In this document: positions 1 to 10,571 of the stretch, piece by piece
Position numbering within the stretch: position 1 is the stretch's first letter
Layout of the letters: each line of letters starts with the position of its first letter
NCBI GenBank assembly: GCA_003169835.1
Contig: PNAI01000023.1
Coordinates: 50,744 to 114,743, forward strand
Direction: 5' to 3'
DNA from: Hyphomicrobiales bacterium
GTDB lineage: Bacteria; Pseudomonadota; Alphaproteobacteria; Rhizobiales; Xanthobacteraceae
Length of the DNA: 64,000 nucleotides
Translations under genes and position numbers: made by a program
Notes under the pieces: generated by a model
The model's input: only the letters and a program-made list of their open reading frames with translations
Told to the model about the DNA's origin: nothing
Databases searched by the model: none

Positions 1-1198
1 GATCGCGAGCGGCCGGCCGGTGCGGCGCTGAAAACTTTCGCTGAAGTAACGCCCCATCTCGCCGGCCGGCTCTCCGATACTGAGATCGAAGTTGTAAATC
101 CACGGTAGCGCCGTGACGGCGGCGATCATGAGTAGCGGCGGCAGCACGACGAAAGCGGCCCAAGCAAATCCTGCCAGCCGCTGATGCACGAGCCGCAAGC
201 TGTCGGGCGCGGCGGCCATCACGGCGAGCCCGGAGAGGACCGCGAGCGGCGCCACCGGAATCGGCGCGGTGCCGCCGACCAGCACGGCGAACAAGCACAT
301 CGCAGCCGTGGGCGCGAACGCGAAGAAATAAACAAAAAATCTGCCTTCAGGATCGACCGGGGCGCGTTCGACCGTTGGCAATTCGCTGCGTTGTTTTGCC
401 GGCAATCCGACCGCGAGCAATACAAGCAGGACAAGACCAGCATGGGCGGTCACCAGCCAGCCGAGCAAACGCAGGCCCGCGATCGGGTTGGCCTGCAGGT
501 TCATCGCGGCCGGCGCCAAGGATGCGCCGCGCGGATGATCGAGCCAGATCAATTGCGGGAAAGTGAGGATCACGATGATGACGCCTGCGATCCACGGCCC
601 GATGTCGGTGAACTGCGCGCGGCCACGCTCAGTGGCGAGCAGGTAGCCGAGCAATAGGCCGAGGAAAATAAACGATGCGTAGCTGGTCAGCAGAAGCAGC
701 CCGAGATCGATGCCCAGCGCGATCCAGTAGACGAGCCGCCTCTGCACCGCCGCCCGCCAAAAATGCAAAAGTGCTAACGCCCAGAGCGCCATGGCAAGTA
801 CGCCCGGCCCGAATTCCGGCGTCGGCACCGTGAACGCGTAGACGCCGCCCATCAGCACCACGGCGAAAGCGGCATGGCGCGCGCCGACGATGGCAGTGCC
901 GAGCGTGAACACCGCCCAGTAAGTTATGACCACACAGGCTTGCGCGAGCAGATAGACCCCGAAGCGGCCGAGGTGATACGCAGCGTCGGCGAGCCAATAG
1001 GCGAGCGGCGGCCCCAGATAAGTGGCCAACTGAAACTCGTGGCCGATGGCGATTGTTTCGGGAAGCTGGCCGGGCGGCGCGGAATAGAACAATGCGGGCA
1101 CCAGCGTCCATAGCAGACCCTGCACGAGCGCCATCGCCCAGACCGTGAGATGCGGGCGCGAACGCAGATTTTCGACAAAAAGACTAGCGTGAAGCATT
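1..1198 (-). CDS. Glycosyltransferase family 39-like integral membrane protein (3' end missing)
   Basis: An uninterrupted minus-strand frame starts at ATG 1198 and runs off the left edge, about 399 codons. It encodes a hydrophobic protein with roughly nine membrane segments and an early periplasmic loop with acidic and aromatic residues (GHEFQLATYLGPPLAYWLAD). This fits the dolichyl-phosphate-mannose mannosyltransferase (PMT_2/ArnT-like, GT39) fold, which moves sugars from a polyprenyl-phosphate donor at the inner membrane. Acceptor and donor cannot be told. The short open frames that overlap on both strands are shadows. It ends 42 bp from rnhB on the same strand. The family call rests on topology and loop pattern, so it is moderate; coding status is much firmer. 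Confidence 0.72.
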
Positions 1199-1239
1199 AC
1201 ACCCGCACAAAACCGACAAGCTTGACTAGCGCGTGCGCG

Positions 1240-1938
1240 CTAGAGAGGCAACATGCTTGCGGTCGCCGGTTTGATGCTCATTTCGCCGCAGAGTTCTGCG
1301 ACCGGCGCCCAAGAGCGCCGATGATGCGCCGTGGGCCCAAGCCGGCTGAGCGCCGCAAGATGCTCCGGCACGCCATAGCCCTTGTGGCGCTCGAAGCCGT
1401 AGCCGGGGTGCATCGCGCCGATGCGTGTCATCAGCCGGTCGCGCGTGACCTTGGCGACGATCGAGGCTGCGGCAATGGAGAACAGGAGCGCGTCGCCGCT
1501 GATGATAGCGCGGCACTCGCAGTCGACGTCGATGCGGTCGCAGCCATCGACGAAAACGAGCTTGGGTTTTACCGGAAGCGCCGCTACCGCGCGTGCGAGC
1601 GCCCAGAGCGAAGCTTGCCGGATATTGTCGCGATCGATGCGTGCGGTCGAACCAAAGGCAACGGCGACTTCGGCGCTGGCAATGATTTTCAGATAAATCT
1701 TTTCGCGCTCTACGTGGGTGAGTTTCTTTGAGTCATTGAGACCGCGCGGGATGCATTTGGGGTCGAGCACGACGGCCGCCGCGACCACGGGGCCCGCGAG
1801 TGGCCCGCGGCCGACCTCGTCGCAACCGGCCACGGGCCAGATTCCTCGACTAAGAGCGTAGCGCTCGCGCGCGAATGTCGGGCGGAGGGTCTGCTCGTCG
1901 AGCGGCAAGCGGGCGGATCGTGCGGCGGTTCGACTCAT
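1240..1938 (-). CDS. rnhB: Ribonuclease HII
   Basis: Degrades the RNA strand of RNA-DNA hybrids and starts ribonucleotide excision from DNA. The N-terminal [12 protein letters not shown] motif holds the first catalytic Asp-Glu pair (residues 40-41 of the 232-aa form), followed by LNDSKKL, a central VDG segment and the C-terminal [13 protein letters not shown] motif, all typical of RNase HII. An upstream ATG at 1974 is in frame and adds 12 residues unlike the family; the ATG at 1938 (MSRTAARS) is preferred. It precedes the GT39-like gene on the same strand. Identification is secure. Confidence 0.95.
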   Translation of the reverse strand: MSRTAARSARLPLDEQTLRPTFARERYALSRGIWPVAGCDEVGRGPLAGPVVAAAVVLDPKCIPRGLNDSKKLTHVEREKIYLKIIASAEVAVAFGSTARIDRDNIRQASLWALARAVAALPVKPKLVFVDGCDRIDVDCECRAIISGDALLFSIAAASIVAKVTRDRLMTRIGAMHPGYGFERHKGYGVPEHLAALSRLGPTAHHRRSWAPVAELCGEMSIKPATASMLPL

Positions 1939-2013
1939 CGCGCACGATCCTGCGCGATGCCAAATCCAAGTCAACCGTCGTTGGCCGAAGCCGTGAATGG
2001 CGGGGCAAACCGC

Positions 2014-2463
2014 TCAGTCCGGCAAGACCAACCTACCGTCGGCAGTGAACGTGAAGACCGGCGCCTTCACCACCTCCCAGGCATGGCCATCTGGACCGGC
2101 AAAGTATCCACGATAACCGCCGTAGTCAGTCTTGCTTGGCTCTCTCATCGGTTTGGCACCTGCGGCGAGAGCGCGGGCAAATGCAGCATCAACATCGGCA
2201 GGTGTTGCGCAATTCCACGCGAGCGTCGTGCCGCGAAACGCTTGCGGTTGCGGTTCGGACGGCAGTGCCGCATCGGCCGCGAGATCGTCCCAGCGAAACA
2301 GCGCGAGCACGACCCCACCGGCATCAAGAAATGCGACCTCGTCGCCGGTTGCGCGAAATTTTCGCACAAAGCCAAGCGCCTCGTAAAAATGCAGGCTCAC
2401 TTGAAAATCCCGCACACCAAGCGTGACCACCGTGAGGCGTGGTTGAGAGTCTGTTGTCATCAT
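2014..2463 (-). CDS. VOC-family (glyoxalase/bleomycin-resistance-like) protein
   Basis: A 149-aa protein with one vicinal-oxygen-chelate domain. It has the beta-alpha-beta start LTVVTLGVRDFQVSLHFYEA, the LGF turn, and a C-terminal YFAGPDGHAWEVV strand that carries the usual metal-binding end of the fold. Members include glyoxalases, extradiol dioxygenases and resistance proteins, so the substrate cannot be assigned. Its ATG overlaps the stop codon of the upstream radical SAM gene by 4 bp (ATGA), which indicates translational coupling in a two-gene operon. Confidence 0.85.
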   Translation of the reverse strand: MMTTDSQPRLTVVTLGVRDFQVSLHFYEALGFVRKFRATGDEVAFLDAGGVVLALFRWDDLAADAALPSEPQPQAFRGTTLAWNCATPADVDAAFARALAAGAKPMREPSKTDYGGYRGYFAGPDGHAWEVVKAPVFTFTADGRLVLPD

Positions 2464-3653
2464 CCAAACAAACTGAGCTGCTCGGCGCGTGGGCGCGGGG
2501 CTGAGAAATGCGCGGTGGTGAGCGAAATCTTGTTCTGGTTGAGCCCGAGCTTGGCACAGGCGGTCTCAAATCGCCGCCCGATCATCCAGGCATAGGGGCC
2601 GGTGCCGGTCATGCGGGCGCCGAACTTTGCGTCATAGTCCTTGCCGCCGCGCATGTCGCGGATCAGCTTGAATACGTGATTGACGCGATCGGGGAAATTT
2701 TCCTCCAGCCATTCGCGGAACAGATCGCGCAACTCAAGTGGCAGCCGCAAAATCACATGGCCCGCGCCTTTGACGCCGGCGATCGCGGCGGCATCGAGGA
2801 TGCGCTCGATCTCGGCGTCGTTGATCGCCGGAATGATGGGCGCCACCATCACCATGGTCGGCACGCCGGCAGCCGACAATTGGCGCAATGTTTCCAGCCG
2901 GCGAGCGGGCGTCGCCGCGCGCGGCTCCATGACACGTGCGAGCTTGGGATCGAGCGTCGTGACCGAGAGCGCGACCTTGACCAGATTGCGCTCGGCCATG
3001 CGCGACAGAATATCGAGGTCGCGCAGCACGAGTGCCGATTTGGTGACGATGCCTACGGGGTGGCCTGCGCGCTCAAGCACTTCGAGAATGCCGCGCATGA
3101 CTTGGTACTTGCGTTCGATCGGCTGGTAGGGATCGGTGTTGGTGCCGATCGCAATGGTGCGCGGGGAATATCCGCGCGCGGACAATTCTTTTTCCAGCAA
3201 TGCCGGTGCGTCGGGTTTGACGAACAGCTTCGATTCGAAATCGAGGCCGGGCGAGAGTCCGAGGTAGGCGTGGGTCGGCCGCGCAAAGCAATAGACGCAG
3301 CCGTGCTCGCAGCCACGATAGGGATTGATCGAGCGGTCGAACGGAATATCGGGTGACTGATTGCGGGTGATGATCTTGCGGGTCGAGTCGACACTCACGG
3401 TGGTGGAAAACGGCGGCAATTCTTCCAGGCTCTGCCAGCCGTCATCAAACGCAATACGTGCGGTCGGCTCATAACGGCCCGACGCATTGGACAGCGTGCC
3501 GCGGCCGCGACGGCGGGCGCTTTCGACCCGGGCCGCAAGCTTGCCTACATCACCCGTATGGGGACCCATATCGGTGTTGGCATCAGCGAATTCGCCAGTC
3601 CGCACAGGCACGGGAGCCTGGGGTTGCCGGAGGGCTGTAGATGATCGTGTCAT
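2460..3653 (-). CDS. PA0069-family radical SAM protein (SplB-like)
   Basis: A 397-aa radical SAM enzyme. The cluster motif lies in NPYRGCEHGCVYCFARPTH, giving C-x3-C-x2-C for the 4Fe-4S cluster that binds S-adenosylmethionine. Downstream are AIGTNTDPYQPIERKY, the usual beta-strand/helix repeats and a C-terminal tail ending LSLFG. The layout matches the PA0069 family, related to spore photoproduct lyase, whose substrate is unknown. It heads an operon with the VOC protein. The first ~60 residues are low in conservation character, so the true start could lie a little downstream. Confidence 0.9.
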   Translation of the reverse strand: MTRSSTALRQPQAPVPVRTGEFADANTDMGPHTGDVGKLAARVESARRRGRGTLSNASGRYEPTARIAFDDGWQSLEELPPFSTTVSVDSTRKIITRNQSPDIPFDRSINPYRGCEHGCVYCFARPTHAYLGLSPGLDFESKLFVKPDAPALLEKELSARGYSPRTIAIGTNTDPYQPIERKYQVMRGILEVLERAGHPVGIVTKSALVLRDLDILSRMAERNLVKVALSVTTLDPKLARVMEPRAATPARRLETLRQLSAAGVPTMVMVAPIIPAINDAEIERILDAAAIAGVKGAGHVILRLPLELRDLFREWLEENFPDRVNHVFKLIRDMRGGKDYDAKFGARMTGTGPYAWMIGRRFETACAKLGLNQNKISLTTAHFSAPRPRAEQLSLFG

Positions 3654-3820
3654 TGGTATCTATATAGTCGATGAGAGCGAACAAAACAAGAACAATTTGC
3701 ACCGCCTCCCAGAGGCAGGTTGTCGGCTCTATATTTAGGTCTCAATGTTGGCTTTGGTTGCGTGGGTCGGTTGCGCGCGGCGAGCAAGGAATCAGAACAA
3801 GCGCGCAGGAGGAGAGCAAA

Positions 3821-4087
3821 ATGTTGCGGCTATTTATTTTTCCGGCGGCGCTTGCACTCATCGCATTGGCCGGCGTCAAGCCGGGCATGGCTTACGAGGG
3901 GCCATGGTGCGTGAAAGCCCCCATCGGCAGGGGGGCGGTGGTGGATATTTGCCACTTTCGAACTATCGAGCAGTGTCTGCAGGAGCGAACGCTGTGGGGT
4001 GGTTCCGCTTTCTGCGTCCAAAACGCGCGCTATCTTCCGTACTGGAAGAACCGAGGCCTTTCGGCGTCACGCAGACCTGCGCAGTAG
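3821..4087 (+). CDS. Small secreted DUF3551-like protein
   Basis: An 88-aa protein. The ATG at 3821 follows a strong Shine-Dalgarno sequence (aggagg at 3807-3812). Residues 1-24 form a signal peptide ending GMA. The mature part has four cysteines in the pattern PWC...ICHFRTIEQC...FC, typical of the DUF3551 family, which is common and expanded in Bradyrhizobium relatives. The cysteines probably form two disulfides in the periplasm. The function is unknown. The longer open frame reaching back to 3671 has no better start and breaks the signal peptide. Confidence 0.75.
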   Translation: MLRLFIFPAALALIALAGVKPGMAYEGPWCVKAPIGRGAVVDICHFRTIEQCLQERTLWGGSAFCVQNARYLPYWKNRGLSASRRPAQ

Positions 4088-4114
4088 CTTGATCGAAGCT
4101 AGACCGTCGCGCGC

Positions 4115-4678
4115 TTATACGGTCGCGCCTTTGGCTTTGGGGCGGCGCAGGTGTTCGTCGAGCCGCGGCATGATCTCGACGAAGTTGCACGGCCGATGAC
4201 GATAATCCAGCTGGTGGACGAGGATTTCGTCCCAGGCGTCGCGGCAGGCACCGGGCGAACCCGGCAGGCAGAAAATATAAGTCGCGCCGGCAATACCCGC
4301 GGTCGCGCGGGTTTGGATCGCAGAGGTGCCGATTTTAGCGTGGCTCACCAGCGTGAACATGGTCGAAAAGCCGTCCATGCGCTTCTCGAACAATGGTTCA
4401 ATTGCTTCAGGCGTGACGTCGCGGCCGGTAAATCCGGTGCCGCCGGTCGTGATGATGACGTCGATCGCCGGATCGGCAATCCAGGCTTTCACCTGCACGC
4501 GGATTTTCTCCACGTCGTCGGTGACGATTGCGCGCGCGCCAACCACGTGGCCGGCCTTGGCGATGCGTTCGGCGAGCGTGCCGCCTGACTTATCGTCGGC
4601 CAGTGCGCGCGTGTCGGAAACCGTCAGCACCGCGATTTTCAGCGGCACGAATTGGCGGGTTTCATCGATGCCGGGCAT
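4115..4678 (-). CDS. moaB: Molybdenum cofactor biosynthesis protein B
   Basis: A 187-aa member of the MoaB/MogA family, which binds molybdopterin and takes part in its adenylylation. Visible motifs are AVLTVSDTR near the N terminus, TTGGTGFTGRDVTPEAIEP (the molybdopterin-binding GTG loop) and the FCLPGSPGACRDAW segment, all in the expected order. The last ~25 residues are charged and variable. It stands 18 bp downstream of the zinc peptidase gene on the same strand. Confidence is high for the family; MoaB versus MogA role is by similarity of length and motif. Confidence 0.92.
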   Translation of the reverse strand: MPGIDETRQFVPLKIAVLTVSDTRALADDKSGGTLAERIAKAGHVVGARAIVTDDVEKIRVQVKAWIADPAIDVIITTGGTGFTGRDVTPEAIEPLFEKRMDGFSTMFTLVSHAKIGTSAIQTRATAGIAGATYIFCLPGSPGACRDAWDEILVHQLDYRHRPCNFVEIMPRLDEHLRRPKAKGATV

Positions 4679-4696
4679 GTTGTACGTTGGTGGTCG

Positions 4697-5641
4697 CTAA
4701 AGCTGCGGAGAGTTGAATGTATCGCAGGCTTCAATGGTGCCTGCCTTCAATCCGGTGGTGAACCAGCGCTTGCGTTGCTCCGAAGTGCCGTGGGTGAAAG
4801 CGTCGGGCATGATTGCAGCGCCGGGCCTGTCTCCTTGAGCCATGCGCTGCAGCCGATCGTCGCCGATGGCGGATGCGGTCTGGAGCGCCGCATCGACGTC
4901 ACCGGGCTCGAGCAATTTCCATTTCTGATCGGCGTGGTTGGCCCACACGCCGGCGAAACAATCGGCCTGCAGCTCAACGCGAACCTGGATTCGGTTGGCG
5001 TTCGCTTTTGAGCCCGCTGCGTGCTGTGCCTGCTGCGCTTTTGGTAAAATGCCAAGGGTATTTTGCACGTGATGACCGACTTCGTGGGCGATGACATAGG
5101 CGCGCGCGAATTCGCAGGCCTTGCCGTCGCAGCCATGAAAGCGCCGGCTCAGCTCGTCGAAGAACGAGGTGTCGAGATAGACCTCGCGGTCGTTCGGGCA
5201 ATAGAACGGACCCATGGCGCTTTGGGCTGCGCCGCAGGCCGAAGATGTGGCGCCCCTGAACATGACCAGCCGCGGCGGTCTGTAAACGACGTTCTGCTTT
5301 GCCAGCAGTTCTTTCCATTGCACGTCGGCGCTGCCGAGGATCGCTGAGACAAACTGCCCGGTCTGATCGGCTGGCTGGCCGGTCGGACGGGGCGCCTGAC
5401 GCATCGGCTGCTCATACTGCGATTGCGAGGGATTGCCGCCGCTGAGAATTTCTGCCCCGCCGATCAGGATGCTCGGGTCGATGCCGAACGCCCAACCGAT
5501 CAAGCCCAGCACCACGACGGTACCGATACCGAGTCCGCCGCCGCCGATGGGCAGGTTGAAGCCGCCCCTGCCGGAATCGCCGCCATCCTCGCCACGGCGG
5601 TCCTCAATATTGTCGCTGCGAGGCAAATCATCCCAGCGCAT
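4697..5641 (-). CDS. Putative neutral zinc metallopeptidase (YpfJ/KPN_02809 family)
   Basis: A 314-aa protein with an acidic, Gly-rich N terminus, one membrane segment at about residues 37-60 and a periplasmic zinc peptidase domain. The zinc motif HEVGH is at residues 186-190, within YVIAHEVGHHVQN, and the later ELQADCFAGVW supplies the third ligand region. Paired cysteines at FYCPND and CDGKAC suggest disulfides. The substrate is unknown. It is divergent from ccrM across a 290-bp gap and precedes moaB closely. Confidence 0.88.
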   Translation of the reverse strand: MRWDDLPRSDNIEDRRGEDGGDSGRGGFNLPIGGGGLGIGTVVVLGLIGWAFGIDPSILIGGAEILSGGNPSQSQYEQPMRQAPRPTGQPADQTGQFVSAILGSADVQWKELLAKQNVVYRPPRLVMFRGATSSACGAAQSAMGPFYCPNDREVYLDTSFFDELSRRFHGCDGKACEFARAYVIAHEVGHHVQNTLGILPKAQQAQHAAGSKANANRIQVRVELQADCFAGVWANHADQKWKLLEPGDVDAALQTASAIGDDRLQRMAQGDRPGAAIMPDAFTHGTSEQRKRWFTTGLKAGTIEACDTFNSPQL

Positions 5642-5913
5642 CGTTTCGCTCCATTGGCTTGCACGCGTCCGTTGTCTTGCACTCGTTTATGACCTTATTC
5701 GGCCTTCGGCCCGGCAATTTTTGCCGACTTACACCGCTCGCGTCTACCGGCTCGCGCGCATCTAAGTACAAATAGTTACATCGCGGCGAAATTAATATGG
5801 CCGCCGGGCATTTTTGTCGCCGATCACGGCGCCACGATAAAACTTTTTTTACCTTGAGACAGCAATATGCGGACCAGTCGGATGTTGGTCCCGCGTCGCC
5901 GACCGCTTCACCT

Positions 5914-7062
<1,149 letters not shown>

Positions 7063-7110
7063 CGATCATTCAGTCGGCGATCGGCAGATACCGCAGCTGT
7101 GCAAACGTGG

Positions 7111-8874
7111 TCAGCGTCCCGACCCATTCAGCTTGAGTTTCTCGCCGGTCTCTTCGGAAATGACTTCGGAATGGCCGGGATCGCCGTCGGGCACCGGCAC
7201 GCCGCGCAGCAGCAGGAATTTCACCGAATGCGCGCCGTGGAGTTCGGCGGGGAAACGTATTTTCTGTTTGATCAGAAATTCGCCGCCCTTCTCCTCAAGC
7301 TTGCCTGCCTGCACGAGCTGCAAAAGACCGGCCTGCTGGGGGAGCACTTCGTAGCGCTCGACCGGCAAGCTCGCGACCACGCGTCGCGGATCGATCTCGA
7401 CCACGCCGCCGGGACTGAAGCGCCTAAGCTCGTTCGCAAGGTTGCTCGGGCCGGTCTGTACGATGACGTTGCTGGTATCGCCTTGGATTTTGAGCGAGCC
7501 GGATTGTTTCAGGATGATCAGCTGGCCCTGGTTTGAGTCTCGCGTCGTTTCGATGCGGCCGGATGGGAACGCGACATCGGCAAGCCCGTAGCGCGCGGCG
7601 ATGACCGAGACTTCCTTACCGGCTTCGCGTTTGACTGTGGCCGCCGCGATCGCAGCCTGGCTCGATGGCGTCTCGGTGAAATAATTGATGCACTTCGACT
7701 GTCCGAGAAACGTGATCTTTTCCGCCGCGACGCCGGTCGCGCCGACCAGAGGCTTCTCGTTGGAAGAGCTTCTCCCCGAGCCGGTCATGACCGAGGTCAA
7801 TACCAGCCGCTCGATGCGTTCGGTCGCACCATAAAAGCGCCAGATGGTCGGGCGGAACGAGACCAGCACCAGATAGAGCGGTTCGTTGCCAGGTTCGATC
7901 GTGACATTGCCGACGCCGACGGTGACATCCTGGAAACCGATGGTGGCGCTGGAAATAGCCTCGACCTGATAGGCGCCGAACAGCACGACCTTGGCGGCAT
8001 CTGATGCCTTCGGCATGACACAAGCCTCGCGCGCCTCGGTTTCTTTCTGCACGCGGGTCTCTTCCGCTTCGCGGCGTTTCTGCTCGCGTTCCGCGCGCGC
8101 AAGCTCGGCCTTGCGGCGCGACTGTTCCTCCGGCTGATCGGGGCGCGAGCGGTAGGCCTTTAGCTCTTCGGCGGAAATTTTCCCGTCGCCATCGGTATCG
8201 ACGGTGCGGAAGAGCGCCTCGGCGGCGGGCTCGATGTCGGCGAGCGTCACCGCGGTTTTGCCTTCGGGCGCGAGCTTGAGCAGCTGCTGGACGTTGCCGG
8301 AAATGCCAGTCATGCCGCGCGTAAATTCGGGACGGGTTTGGGCGAAGCTCATAACCTCGGCGTAGGTGATGCGGCCATCCTTGTCGGTGTCCGCGGCCAT
8401 GAGCTTGCTGACCTCGGCCTCGATCGGATCTTCTCCGGTTGGATTAGTCGTGCTGGTCGGCACGTTCATGCGCCGCTCATAGCGCAACATGCGGCGCAAC
8501 TCGTCCGCCGTCACCGCGCCGTCGCCGTCGAGATCGGCGCGCATGATCATCAACGTGAGCATGGTGCGAACGCTTGCGGCACCCATGGCGGCATGGATAT
8601 CCGCGTCGGCCGCATCGACCACGCCGTTCATGTCGGCGTCGGCCTGGCGAAACTCGCTTTGAAATTGTTGCAGATAACGATCGAGCGTCACCCCAGCATG
8701 AAGCCGCTGCTGAAGATATTGAGTTGCCGGCGGCAGCGGCGGTACGGGCGGCGTTGGCGGGCTCTGTGCTCCGCCCAAGGTCGAGAACATGAGCAGCAGA
8801 AGAATGCTTGCGGCAAAGGTGGCCGGTTTAGGCGAAATGTTTTTCGACGAACTTATGTTGGACCGACGCAGCAT
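7111..8874 (-). CDS. Exported EF-hand calcium-binding protein with a large C-terminal domain
   Basis: A 587-aa protein with an N-terminal hydrophobic segment at about residues 18-35 ending in GGAQ (signal peptide or anchor), then a Pro-rich linker. Four EF-hand loops follow: DADMNGVVDAAD (79-90), DLDGDGAVTADE (114-125), DTDKDGRITYAE (162-173) and DTDGDGKISAEE (226-237). Residues 250-285 are a highly charged coiled coil. The last ~300 residues form a beta-rich domain that I do not recognise. A good ribosome site (aaggag) lies 9 nt before ATG 8874. It is probably a periplasmic calcium-responsive protein; partners are unknown. Confidence 0.85.
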   Translation of the reverse strand: MLRRSNISSSKNISPKPATFAASILLLLMFSTLGGAQSPPTPPVPPLPPATQYLQQRLHAGVTLDRYLQQFQSEFRQADADMNGVVDAADADIHAAMGAASVRTMLTLMIMRADLDGDGAVTADELRRMLRYERRMNVPTSTTNPTGEDPIEAEVSKLMAADTDKDGRITYAEVMSFAQTRPEFTRGMTGISGNVQQLLKLAPEGKTAVTLADIEPAAEALFRTVDTDGDGKISAEELKAYRSRPDQPEEQSRRKAELARAEREQKRREAEETRVQKETEAREACVMPKASDAAKVVLFGAYQVEAISSATIGFQDVTVGVGNVTIEPGNEPLYLVLVSFRPTIWRFYGATERIERLVLTSVMTGSGRSSSNEKPLVGATGVAAEKITFLGQSKCINYFTETPSSQAAIAAATVKREAGKEVSVIAARYGLADVAFPSGRIETTRDSNQGQLIILKQSGSLKIQGDTSNVIVQTGPSNLANELRRFSPGGVVEIDPRRVVASLPVERYEVLPQQAGLLQLVQAGKLEEKGGEFLIKQKIRFPAELHGAHSVKFLLLRGVPVPDGDPGHSEVISEETGEKLKLNGSGR

Positions 8875-9011
8875 GCGCGCAATTCTCCTTCGGACGGCGG
8901 ATCATCACCGCACCGGCTTGGAAAACGGTTAGCGCGGGCGCGTCATTGCCGTTTGGGTAAACAGGCGCTCAACGACATTGGTAAAATTGAGGATGGCCGT
9001 GAGAGTTCGCC

Positions 9012-10142
9012 TCAACCGCGCTTCGTCGCGGCGTGCGCCAAGACTTTGCGCATGACGCTCGGCAGCGCTTCGCCCGCGACGTCAGCGCGCGCAACCCAGC
9101 GCATGCCGTCGGGCGCGGGGGTGCGTTCGGCCACGCGCGCCGCATAGGTCACGAGCTCGAGCGGAAAATGCGTAAAGGTGTGGGTCACCACACCGGAAAT
9201 CCGGTGCCAGACAATTCTTTTGGTTCTTTTAGCGCTCGGCGAGAGCTTGGGTGCGGATTTGAGCGCGGATTTCTCATCAAAATCTTTCGTCCATGCGCTG
9301 GTCGGGACTTCGGTCATGCCGCCAAGCAAGCCTTTGGGCGGGCGCGTGCGCAGGAGCATCGCACCGTCCGCGCGAGTGACGACAAAGGCTGCGCCGCGGC
9401 GCAGTTGTCCTTCGGCCTTGGGAAGTTTACGCGGGAATGTTTCCGCATCTCCGCGCGCGCGCGCGGTACAATCGCCGCTCCAGGGACAGGACGCGCACGA
9501 CGGATTCCTGGGCGTGCAGATGGTTGCGCCGAGATCCATCAGCGCTTGGGCGAAATCGCCGGAGCGGTGCGGCGGCAAAAGAGTTTCGGCGCGTTGTTTT
9601 ATCCGTGGCTTTGCGGCCGGCAATTGCTGTTCGATCGCGAACAGCCGCGTGAGCACGCGCTCGACATTGCCGTCGATCGCGACCGCGCGCCGATCGAATG
9701 CGATCGCCGCGATCGCCGCCGCGGTGTAGGGCCCGATGCCGGGCAGCGTGCGCAGTTCTTCTTCGGTTGTGGGAAAGCGGCCGACGTGGCGTTCGGCGAC
9801 GACTTTGGCGCAGGCATGAAGATTGCGCGCGCGCGCGTAGTAGCCGAGCCCGGCCCAGATCTTGAGCACGTCGTCGAGCGGTGCGTGCGCAAGGCTTCTT
9901 ACGTTTGGCCAGCGCGCGAGAAATCGCGCGTAGTAAGGCGCCACCGCCTTGACCGTGGTCTGCTGCAACATGATCTCGGAGAGCCATACGCGATAAGGCT
10001 CCGGCCGCTCGCCGCCCACTGCGCGCCACGGCAGATCGCGCCGATGACGGTCGTACCAGGCGAGCAGCGCAAAAGGATCCGGCGCCGACGCTTCGTTAGC
10101 GTCGATTGGCTTTTTTTGCGCGGTTGATCCTGCAGGCCTCAT
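9012..10142 (-). CDS. mutY: A/G-specific adenine DNA glycosylase
   Basis: Removes adenine mispaired with 8-oxoguanine. The 376-aa protein has the helix-hairpin-helix GPD fold: catalytic Glu in WLSEIMLQQT (E56), LPGIGPYTA hairpin (133-141), catalytic Asp in IDGNVERV (D157) and a 4Fe-4S cluster loop with Cys 209, 216, 219 and 225. The C-terminal ~110 residues form the NUDIX-like 8-oxoG recognition domain (WHRISGVVTHTFTHFPLEL). It lies 10 bp downstream of ridA and is likely co-transcribed with it. The first 20 residues may be dispensable. Confidence 0.96.
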   Translation of the reverse strand: MRPAGSTAQKKPIDANEASAPDPFALLAWYDRHRRDLPWRAVGGERPEPYRVWLSEIMLQQTTVKAVAPYYARFLARWPNVRSLAHAPLDDVLKIWAGLGYYARARNLHACAKVVAERHVGRFPTTEEELRTLPGIGPYTAAAIAAIAFDRRAVAIDGNVERVLTRLFAIEQQLPAAKPRIKQRAETLLPPHRSGDFAQALMDLGATICTPRNPSCASCPWSGDCTARARGDAETFPRKLPKAEGQLRRGAAFVVTRADGAMLLRTRPPKGLLGGMTEVPTSAWTKDFDEKSALKSAPKLSPSAKRTKRIVWHRISGVVTHTFTHFPLELVTYAARVAERTPAPDGMRWVARADVAGEALPSVMRKVLAHAATKRG

Positions 10143-10152
10143 GGAAAAGCGC

Positions 10153-10503
10153 TCAGCGCGCCGCCGTGACTTGAATCTCGATCATCTTGGCCGGCGATTG
10201 GAGCCTTGCCTCGATGCAGGCGCGCGCCGGAGTTTGGCCCGCGACGACCCAGGCGTCCCACACTTTATTGAATTCGTCGACCGTGCGGATGTCTTGCAGC
10301 CAGATCGTGGCCTGCACCAGCTTGGTCTTGTCGGTGCCGCCCTGCTTGAGCAGGTGGTCGATCTTGTCGAGAATTTCCCGGGTTTGCTCAGCCACGCTCT
10401 TGCCGACCGTGGCATCCGCGGTGAGCCCCGCCAGATAGACCGTATCGCCATGCACCACGGCCCGGCTCATGCGCGGGCCGTTTTCGAAACGCTGGATTGT
10501 CAT
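10153..10503 (-). CDS. RidA-family protein (enamine/imine deaminase-like)
   Basis: A 116-aa Rid-fold protein. RidA proteins are trimers that hydrolyse reactive 2-aminoacrylate and related enamines. Seen are SRAVVHGDTVYLAGLTA, the helix KSVAEQTREILDKIDHLL, and the C-terminal ARACIEARLQSPAKMIEIQV strand that carries the substrate-binding Arg (PARACIEARL; canonical R105 position). It is probably a Rid5/6-type paralogue rather than the archetype, since Ala/Cys replace part of the usual R-x-x-V pattern. A GGAG lies just ahead of ATG 10503. mutY follows closely. Confidence 0.88.
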   Translation of the reverse strand: MTIQRFENGPRMSRAVVHGDTVYLAGLTADATVGKSVAEQTREILDKIDHLLKQGGTDKTKLVQATIWLQDIRTVDEFNKVWDAWVVAGQTPARACIEARLQSPAKMIEIQVTAAR

Positions 10504-10571
10504 TGTCGATCTCCATCAGGAGGAGCCGCTATTTTCTCGCGACGGCTCCTGCTAACCTCATCCCAAACGAT

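Noticed and set aside
184..657. Plus-strand open frame at the left edge
   Set aside because: The minus-strand frame through 1-1198 encodes a coherent membrane protein; this one is a His/Arg/Glu-rich shadow.
9033..10127. 364-codon plus-strand open frame
   Set aside because: Antisense to mutY; shadow composition.
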